From assembly GCA_902766985.1 (NCBI GenBank), contig CACXFP010000014.1:1-12692 (forward strand): DNA of 12,692 nt, read 5' to 3'. Source of the stretch: an uncultured Bacteroidia bacterium (GTDB lineage: Bacteria; Bacteroidota; Bacteroidia; Bacteroidales; UBA932). Made by a program: the position numbers and the translations under genes. The notes below the pieces were generated by a model. It did not search any database and was not told the DNA's origin. It saw only the letters and a program-made list of their open reading frames with translations. Shown one piece after another: positions 7,875-12,692 of this stretch. The first letter of the stretch is position 1. Each line of letters opens with the position of its first letter.

Positions 7875-8768
7875 CTATCTCCTGTCGAAAAATGCCTTCA
7901 GGCCTTTCACATAATCCTGGTCCGTGGCTATCGACACATTGTCTATCTTGTATTTGTTGAAAAGCCTGACTCCTTTCGCCGAAGCATCGGAGAACCACCT
8001 TCCATAGGCTTCCCTCATCTTGCGGGAAGAAGTGTCGATCCATACGGAACGGCCGGTTTCCGAATCCTTGGCATGCACCAGGCCGACATTCGGGAGGCTT
8101 TCCTCCCTGGGATCGTAAACCTTTATCACCGAGATGTCATGCCGTCCGGCGGCGACCTTCATCGCATCCTCATACAGGGGATTTCCGTCCGGGTCCGCAT
8201 CGAGCATGTCAGAAAGAATGAATGCCGTGCATCTCTTCTTTATGGCGTTGGTCAGGAACCTGAGGGCCCCGCCTATATCGGTACCGTCCGAAGCCGGGGT
8301 GTATTCGATAATCTCGCGGATGATGTGAAGAAGGTGGCTGCGGCCTTTCTTGGGAGGAATGAACTGTTCCACCCTGTCGCTGAAGAAGAGGGCGCCCACC
8401 TTGTCGTTGTTGATTATGGCGGAAAAAGACAGGACGGCGGCGATCTCGGCAATCATTTCCCTCTTGGTCATCCCCCTGGTGCCGAACAGTCCGCTCCGGC
8501 TCACGTCGATCAACAGGACGACCGTCATCTCCCTTTCTTCCTCGAACACCTTCACATAGGGCGAACGGAGACGGGCGGTCACATTCCAGTCCATGCTCCT
8601 CACGTCATCGCCGTACTGGTATTCGCGCACCTCGCTGAACGCCATTCCCCTTCCCTTGAAGGCGGAATGGTATTCCCCGGCGAATATCTGATGCGACAAC
8701 GCCTTCGTCCTTATCTCTATTTTCCGGACCTTCTTCAGGAGGTCCGACGGAGTCCTCGATTCTCCCAT
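7875..8768 (-). CDS. DUF58 family protein (VWA-like), MoxR partner
   Basis: Cytosolic 297-residue protein with no membrane span. The DUF58 signature is at about 40-66: RGMAFSEVREYQYGDD followed by VRSMDWNVTAR. A VWA-like fold follows, with LLIDVSRSG giving Asp88, Ser90 and Ser92, a GTDIGGAL loop with Thr163, and ILSDMLD with Asp187. The metal site therefore looks complete, although many DUF58 proteins have degraded ones. DUF58 genes commonly lie next to moxR, and the product is generally taken to be the soluble partner or substrate adaptor of the ATPase. The gene starts 30 nt after moxR, the widest gap in this operon, and ends 10 nt before the next gene. The exact role is unknown for the whole family. 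Confidence 0.93.
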   Translation of the reverse strand: MGESRTPSDLLKKVRKIEIRTKALSHQIFAGEYHSAFKGRGMAFSEVREYQYGDDVRSMDWNVTARLRSPYVKVFEEEREMTVVLLIDVSRSGLFGTRGMTKREMIAEIAAVLSFSAIINNDKVGALFFSDRVEQFIPPKKGRSHLLHIIREIIEYTPASDGTDIGGALRFLTNAIKKRCTAFILSDMLDADPDGNPLYEDAMKVAAGRHDISVIKVYDPREESLPNVGLVHAKDSETGRSVWIDTSSRKMREAYGRWFSDASAKGVRLFNKYKIDNVSIATDQDYVKGLKAFFDRR

Positions 8769-8798
8769 CTATCGTTTTATTTTTCCTGGGATAACCTG

Positions 8799-9791
8799 CT
8801 AAGGAACGGCCACCGCATTGATTACGTCGGCGATGATGGCCTCGGAGGTGACGTTCTCGGCTTCCGCCTCATAGGTGAGGCCGATACGGTGCCTTAGGAC
8901 TTCGTTGCACACGGCCCTCACGTCCTCAGGAATCACATAGCCCCTCCTCTTGATGAATGCATATGCCTTGGACGCCATCGACAGGGAAATGCTGGCGCGC
9001 GGGGATGCGCCGAAGGAAATGAGGTCCTTCAGTGAAGCCAGGCCATAGTCCCCCGGTGTCCTGGTGGCATAGACGATATCTACTATGTACCTTTCTATCT
9101 TCTCGTCCATGTAGACATCCCTAACTACTTCCCTGGCCCTGACGATATCCTCTGGCCTGACCACCGGACTGGCCTTCGGGAACACCCCCGAATTGTTCAT
9201 CCGGATGATCAGCTTTTCTTCTTCCTTCTTGGGGTAATCCACCACCACCTTCAGCATGAAACGGTCCACCTGGGCTTCAGGAAGGGGGTAAGTTCCCTCC
9301 TGCTCGATGGGATTCTGGGTGGCCATGACAAGGAAAGGCTCGGGAAGACGGTAGGTCTCGTCGCCGATGGTAACCTGCCTCTCCTGCATTGCCTCGAGCA
9401 GGGCGCTCTGGACCTTTGCGGGAGAACGGTTGATTTCATCCGCGAGGACGAAGTTGGCGAAAACAGGCCCCTTGTGGACCACGAAACTGCCGTCTTTCTG
9501 GGAATAGATGAGGGTGCCGGTGAGGTCGGCGGGAAGGAGGTCCGGAGTGAACTGGATCCTGCTGAACCTGGCGTCCACAGCCTGGGCGAGTGTATTGATG
9601 GCCAAGGTCTTGGCAAGGCCCGGCACTCCTTCAAGCAGGATGTGTCCGTTGGCCAGAAGACCTATGAGTAGATTGTCGACCAAATGTTTCTGCCCCACGA
9701 TCACCTTTCCCATCTCCATCGTAAGCAAATCAACGAACGCGCTTTCCCTCTGGATGCGGTCGTTAAGTTCCTTGATGCTTGTGCTCTCCAT
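8799..9791 (-). CDS. moxR: MoxR-family AAA+ ATPase, first gene of the Bat operon
   Basis: Cytosolic ATPase of 330 residues, the usual length of this family. Walker A is GVPGLAKT at 55-62 (Lys61, Thr62), Walker B is VLADEINR at 115-122 (Asp118, Glu119), and sensor 1 is ATQNP with Asn160. SPAKVQSALLEAMQERQV and EGTYPLPEAQVDRF are family hallmarks. A helical lid domain (about 215-330) carries GASPRASISL, the sensor-2 region. MoxR proteins act as chaperone-like motors that mature or remodel complexes together with VWA proteins; ATP hydrolysis here presumably drives the BatA/BatB/DUF58 assembly. The gene diverges from truA across 43 nt. Only 5 nt separate the best, imperfect promoter-like element from the ATG, so I do not call a promoter for it. 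Confidence 0.95.
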   Translation of the reverse strand: MESTSIKELNDRIQRESAFVDLLTMEMGKVIVGQKHLVDNLLIGLLANGHILLEGVPGLAKTLAINTLAQAVDARFSRIQFTPDLLPADLTGTLIYSQKDGSFVVHKGPVFANFVLADEINRSPAKVQSALLEAMQERQVTIGDETYRLPEPFLVMATQNPIEQEGTYPLPEAQVDRFMLKVVVDYPKKEEEKLIIRMNNSGVFPKASPVVRPEDIVRAREVVRDVYMDEKIERYIVDIVYATRTPGDYGLASLKDLISFGASPRASISLSMASKAYAFIKRRGYVIPEDVRAVCNEVLRHRIGLTYEAEAENVTSEAIIADVINAVAVP

Positions 9792-9809
9792 AAAAACGAA
9801 TTATTTTAA

Positions 9810-9817
9810 TATTTTTG
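9810..9817 (+). promoter_or_regulatory. Candidate Bacteroidota -7 element (TATTTTTG) for truA
   Basis: TATTTTTG fits the Bacteroidota -7 consensus TAnnTTTG and ends 17 nt before the truA ATG, which would leave a leader of about a dozen bases. No matching TTTG is seen at the expected -33 distance, because that stretch is the start of moxR. The region is A/T rich, so a chance match is possible. Confidence 0.4.
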
Positions 9818-9834
9818 CATTCAAAACAACCTCC

Positions 9835-10608
9835 ATGCGATACAAGGTCATCCTTTCATACGACGGATCCCCGTTCTGCGGCTGGCAGCTGCAGCCGGAT
9901 GCCGACACCGTGCAGGAACGTCTCGAGAAGGCTCTTTCAACTCTCCTGAGGACCGACATACAGGTCACGGGGGCCGGAAGGACCGATTCGGGAGTGAATG
10001 CCATAGGCTACACGGCCCACTTCGACTGCCCTTCGGGCACGGACCTCGACGCAGGGGTTTTAGGCTACAAATTAAATGCCATCCTGCCTTCATCCATAAG
10101 AGTACATGAGGTGCTCCCCGCCGGGGAAGATTTCCACGCCAGATTCGACGCAAGACTGCGGGAATATACATATTTCATCCATCGTACGAAGGACCCTTTC
10201 ATGGACAGATACTCCTGTTTCTGTCCATATCCGCTGGACCTTGACGCTATGAACAAAGCGGCTGCCGCATTGGTCGGCACCCACGACTTTTCCTGCTTCC
10301 AGAAGACCGGAAGCGACGTCAGGACACCTGTATGCACGGTGTATTCCGCCGGATGGTCCACATACGTTCCGGACCACGTGAAACTGATGGGATATCCTGC
10401 AGAAGAAGGCGGCTACCTGTACTTCAAGATTTCCGCCAACCGGTTCCTCCGGAACATGGTCCGGGCCATAGTCGGCACCCTGATTGAAGTCGGGAGAGGG
10501 AAAAGGACTGCGGAATCGGTCGTGGGCCTGCTCCAGGGAGGCGCTCGCGGTGATGCCGGGGAATCGGTTCCGGGGAAAGCGCTGTTCCTCAGCAAGGTGG
10601 AATATTGA
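9835..10608 (+). CDS. truA: tRNA pseudouridine(38-40) synthase TruA
   Basis: Converts uridines 38-40 of the tRNA anticodon arm to pseudouridine in the cytosol; 257 residues, a normal size for TruA. The catalytic aspartate is Asp51 in GAGRTDSGVNA, the family's signature. The conserved active-site tyrosine is in REYTYFI (Tyr111). GTHDFSCFQKTGS near 148-160 and ANRFLRNMVRAIVGTL near 201-216 are further TruA motifs. The frame stays open upstream into DNA antisense to moxR, but homology begins at MRYKVILSYDG, so the ATG at 9835 is the start; it also leaves a sensible divergent spacer. It is a housekeeping gene, alone on its transcript as far as can be seen, since the following operon has its own promoter candidate. 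No terminator hairpin is evident after the stop. Confidence 0.96.
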   Translation: MRYKVILSYDGSPFCGWQLQPDADTVQERLEKALSTLLRTDIQVTGAGRTDSGVNAIGYTAHFDCPSGTDLDAGVLGYKLNAILPSSIRVHEVLPAGEDFHARFDARLREYTYFIHRTKDPFMDRYSCFCPYPLDLDAMNKAAAALVGTHDFSCFQKTGSDVRTPVCTVYSAGWSTYVPDHVKLMGYPAEEGGYLYFKISANRFLRNMVRAIVGTLIEVGRGKRTAESVVGLLQGGARGDAGESVPGKALFLSKVEY

Positions 10609-10651
10609 CCTTTTTAAGCCGACAGACATAGATATATACGAAAAAAATGAT

Positions 10652-10659
10652 TATCTTTG
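10652..10659 (+). promoter_or_regulatory. Bacteroidota -7 promoter element (TATCTTTG) for exbB-exbD-tonB
   Basis: TATCTTTG is a perfect match to TAnnTTTG and lies in the only sizeable spacer of the window (10609-10723). Transcription would start near 10665, giving a 5' leader of about 60 nt. No clear TTTG is present at -33. Just downstream, GTGTC (10667-10671) and GACAC (10683-10687) can pair with an 11-nt loop, so the transcript might begin with a small hairpin; a 5-bp stem could be chance. Confidence 0.6.
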
Positions 10660-10723
10660 CGTGATTGTGTCCCATCAGGTGCGACACGAATCCGGACAGA
10701 TAATTAAATAATCGTATAATACT

Positions 10724-11464
10724 ATGTTGTTCAATCTCTTACAGACAACTATCGACACAACCTTCTCCCCTGAGCTCGCACAGGCTGCCCAGAGCGCGGC
10801 AGCCGCTCAGCCCGAGACAGTCGTCCAGTCCTATTCCCTGATCGAAATGGCTTCCAAGGGAGGCTGGCTCATGCTCGTGCTTCTCCTTCTCTCGATCCTG
10901 GCCATCTACATTTTCGGCAAGAAGTGGTACATGATCCACAAGGCCCAGAAGATCGATCCAAATTTCATGAAAGACATCAGGGATTACATCCTCGAGGGGA
11001 AGACCAAGAGCGCCCTCACGCTCTGCAGCAAGTACGACTCCCCTTCCGCCAGGCTTGTAGAGAAAGGCATCGAGCGCATTGGAAGGCCCCTGTCCGACAT
11101 CCAGACGGCAGTGGAGAACACCGGCAACGTCGAGGTGGCAAGGCTTGAAAAAGGCCTCGCGACCCTCGCCACCATAGCCGGAGGCGCCCCCATGATCGGA
11201 TTCCTCGGAACCGTCATCGGAATGGTCCAGGCATTCTTCAACATGGCAAACGCCGGCACGAACATCGACATCGCCCTCCTTTCCGGCGGTATATACACTG
11301 CCATGATCACGACCGTAGGCGGTCTCATCGTTGGTATCCTCGCCTACTTCGGATACAACTACCTCGCCGCCCAGATCTCGAACATCGTCTTCAAGATGGA
11401 GAGCACCACCATCGATTTCATGGATCTGCTCCACGAACCCGCTTCCGAAGAAAACGAACAGTAA
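10724..11464 (+). CDS. exbB: ExbB/TolQ/MotA-family proton channel subunit
   Basis: Inner-membrane subunit of the TonB motor, 246 residues. The N-terminus (1-46) is a short Ala/Gln-rich periplasmic segment, followed by span 1 at about 47-65 (GGWLMLVLLLLSILAIY). A cytoplasmic loop of about 80 residues includes SPSARLVEKGIERIG. Span 2 is near 148-172 and contains the family hallmark GGAPMIGFLGTVIGMVQAF. Span 3 near 185-212 has SGGIYTAMITTVGGLIVGI; its Thr-rich face lines the proton path in known ExbB structures. With ExbD and TonB it converts the proton gradient into work on outer-membrane receptors. The family also includes TolQ, and the choice of ExbB rests on the neighbouring tonB-like gene and the lack of tolB or pal nearby. 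ExbD follows after 3 nt. Confidence 0.92.
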   Translation: MLFNLLQTTIDTTFSPELAQAAQSAAAAQPETVVQSYSLIEMASKGGWLMLVLLLLSILAIYIFGKKWYMIHKAQKIDPNFMKDIRDYILEGKTKSALTLCSKYDSPSARLVEKGIERIGRPLSDIQTAVENTGNVEVARLEKGLATLATIAGGAPMIGFLGTVIGMVQAFFNMANAGTNIDIALLSGGIYTAMITTVGGLIVGILAYFGYNYLAAQISNIVFKMESTTIDFMDLLHEPASEENEQ

Positions 11465-11467
11465 GCC

Positions 11468-11878
11468 ATGGCATTCAAGAGATCGACAAAGGTCATTTCC
11501 GAAATCGGCAGCACGTCGATGACCGACCTCGTGTTCCTGCTGCTGATCTTCTTCCTCATCACCTCCACGCTTGTGAACCCCAACGCCCTCAAGCTCCTGC
11601 TGCCCAAGAGCACCGGGCAGGTAAGCGCCAAGCCTACGGTGAGCGTCTCCATCAAGGACTGGGGAGAAGAACGATACACCTACCATATCAACGGCGAGGA
11701 GACTCCCGTTCCCTTCGAGCAGGTCGAGGACAACCTCATCAGCATACTCCAGAGCGAAGAAGACCCCACCTTCTCAATCTACTCGGACGAAAGCGTTCCC
11801 ATCAAGGAAATCGTCGGAGTGATGAACATCGCCAAACGGAACCACTATAAAGTGATACTGGCCACACAGCCGGAATAG
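11468..11878 (+). CDS. exbD: ExbD/TolR-family proton channel subunit
   Basis: Single-span partner of ExbB, 136 residues, typical for the family. The N-terminus is cytoplasmic (MAFKRSTKVISEIG), then one span at about 18-35, SMTDLVFLLLIFFLITS. Asp20 at the beginning of the span matches the proton-carrying aspartate of E. coli ExbD (Asp25). The periplasmic part, about 40-136, ends in the usual ExbD fold with SDESVPIKEIVGVMNIA and KVILATQPE. Bacteroidota TonB operons often hold two exbD genes, but only one is present between exbB and tonB here. It lies 3 nt after exbB and 9 nt before tonB. Confidence 0.93.
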   Translation: MAFKRSTKVISEIGSTSMTDLVFLLLIFFLITSTLVNPNALKLLLPKSTGQVSAKPTVSVSIKDWGEERYTYHINGEETPVPFEQVEDNLISILQSEEDPTFSIYSDESVPIKEIVGVMNIAKRNHYKVILATQPE

Positions 11879-11887
11879 CAGGAAGCC

Positions 11888-12667
11888 ATGAAACAGTACC
11901 TGAGGGAAAGACAGAAAAACGAACGGACATCCAGGATAGTCGGCCTCGTGGCGACGGCTGTCGTATGGGGTGTGGCTTCGTCCTGCCTTGCCTTTACAGG
12001 TTTGAAATACATTTATCCACCTCCCGCCGAGCAGACCTTTGTCATCGACTTCACGCAGGAGGAAGATCCGGTGCAGGTCCAGCGCCACGGGAGGCAGCCT
12101 ATGGCTGACGATCCCGACAGGACGAAACCGATCGAACTGGTGCAGAAATCGGAATCTGCCATCGCTGCAAACACGAAGAGGAATTCCACTCCCGCCACCA
12201 AACCTGACGATTTCGGAGACGTGGATGTCCCTACGCCGAAGCAGGAACCGGAACTCGACCCTCGGGCCTCATTCCCCGGGATGAGCAGGAAGGACAGTTC
12301 ATACACTGCCCCCCACTCAGCGGAGGAAGCCTCCGGCAATTTCAAGGAAGGCCAGCCTGACGGGAATGCCAAGGTCGCGAGGACGGACGGTACGCCCAAC
12401 GCCCATGTCAAGGGGAGGAATACCCTGGGAGCCCTCCCGAGGCCATCCTATCCCGTCCAGAAGTCCGGTATCGTGGTCGTCAAGGTTTGGGTGGACAATT
12501 ACGGCAACGTCAAGAAGGCGGTGCCCGGAGCCGACGGGACCACCGTTACCGACGACAAACTTTGGGCTGCAGCGCGCAGCGCCGCCATGAAGACACATTT
12601 CAACGAATCCATAGATGCCCCTGCAATGCAGGAGGGTACGATAACCTACATCTTCAAGCTGAAATAA
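11888..12667 (+). CDS. tonB: TonB-type energy transducer
   Basis: Transmits energy from ExbB-ExbD to outer-membrane TonB-dependent transporters by binding their TonB box; 259 residues. A basic cytoplasmic start (MKQYLRERQKNERTSR) precedes one span at about 17-37. A periplasmic spacer of some 140 residues is rich in charged residues (Asp, Lys, Glu) and Pro-poor compared with the EP/KP repeats of classical TonB. The C-terminal domain, about 180-259, begins LPRPSYPVQKSGIVVVKVWV and ends GTITYIFKLK, in the style of Bacteroidota TonB proteins. The start is 9 nt after exbD. The 25 bases after the stop show no terminator and run to the window edge, so another gene of the operon may follow. Confidence 0.88.
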   Translation: MKQYLRERQKNERTSRIVGLVATAVVWGVASSCLAFTGLKYIYPPPAEQTFVIDFTQEEDPVQVQRHGRQPMADDPDRTKPIELVQKSESAIAANTKRNSTPATKPDDFGDVDVPTPKQEPELDPRASFPGMSRKDSSYTAPHSAEEASGNFKEGQPDGNAKVARTDGTPNAHVKGRNTLGALPRPSYPVQKSGIVVVKVWVDNYGNVKKAVPGADGTTVTDDKLWAAARSAAMKTHFNESIDAPAMQEGTITYIFKLK

Positions 12668-12692
12668 GAACTATTCGGAAAAACTTTTATTA

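Noticed and set aside
6971..8897. Long plus-strand open frames (329 and 455 codons) opposite the Bat operon
   Set aside because: They lie fully antisense to well-supported genes with family motifs. Long antisense frames are common in GC-rich coding DNA, and the translations show no domain.
9797..9826. Minus-strand TTTG (9825-9822) and TAATTCGT (9803-9796) as a moxR promoter
   Set aside because: The spacing is roughly right, but the -7 match is imperfect and sits only 5 nt from the moxR ATG, so transcription would start at or inside the codon. The sequence is too A/T rich to judge.
9508..9834. Upstream extension of truA in the same frame
   Set aside because: The extension is antisense to the start of moxR and has no TruA homology; family similarity begins at MRYKVILSYDG.
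10609..10651. Terminator after truA
   Set aside because: A short T-run occurs (10611-10615), but no stem precedes it.
10739..11686. Minus-strand frame of 315 codons opposite exbB and exbD
   Set aside because: The Gly/Asp/Glu/His-rich translation is typical of antisense reading. The plus strand carries clear ExbB and ExbD motifs.

Overview
This looks like a chromosomal window from a member of the Bacteroidales (Bacteroidota), probably a gut or gut-like commensal with fairly high GC for the group (judged by eye). Four things point there: a complete Bat ('Bacteroides aerotolerance') operon, a LacZ-type exported glycoside hydrolase, TonB-system genes in the Bacteroidota style, and a perfect TAnnTTTG promoter element of the kind used by the Bacteroidota primary sigma factor. 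No mobile element, CRISPR array, rRNA or tRNA gene is visible. Genes are packed tightly and no gene-free stretch exceeds 115 bases.

Minus strand, 9791 down to 1: eight genes run in one direction with junctions from an 11-nt overlap to a 30-nt gap, so they probably form one operon. In transcription order they are a MoxR-family AAA+ ATPase, a DUF58 protein with a von Willebrand A (VWA)-like fold, an exported single-span membrane protein of unassigned function, BatA and BatB (membrane-anchored VWA proteins), BatC (periplasmic TPR protein with a long Q/N/D tract), and one 883-residue protein that joins BatD to BatE. Last comes the first half of an exported GH2 beta-galactosidase, cut off by the left edge of the window. 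The general picture for MoxR/VWA systems is a cytosolic ATPase working with metal-binding VWA proteins as a chaperone-like or remodelling machine. Here the VWA, BatD and TPR parts sit at the inner membrane and in the periplasm. The cellular substrate is unknown, and the 'aerotolerance' role is disputed.

Plus strand, 9835 to 12667: truA (tRNA pseudouridine synthase) diverges from moxR across a 43-nt gap. After a 115-nt spacer with a good TAnnTTTG box comes a compact exbB-exbD-tonB operon, which would energise the outer-membrane TonB-dependent transporters on which these bacteria depend for glycan and metal uptake. The last 25 bases (12668-12692) hold no recognisable feature.

The content is mostly a known system. 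The points most worth a second look are the BatD-BatE fusion, which keeps an internal signal-peptide-like segment, and a cytoplasmic helical module shared by BatD and the unassigned protein between DUF58 and BatA.
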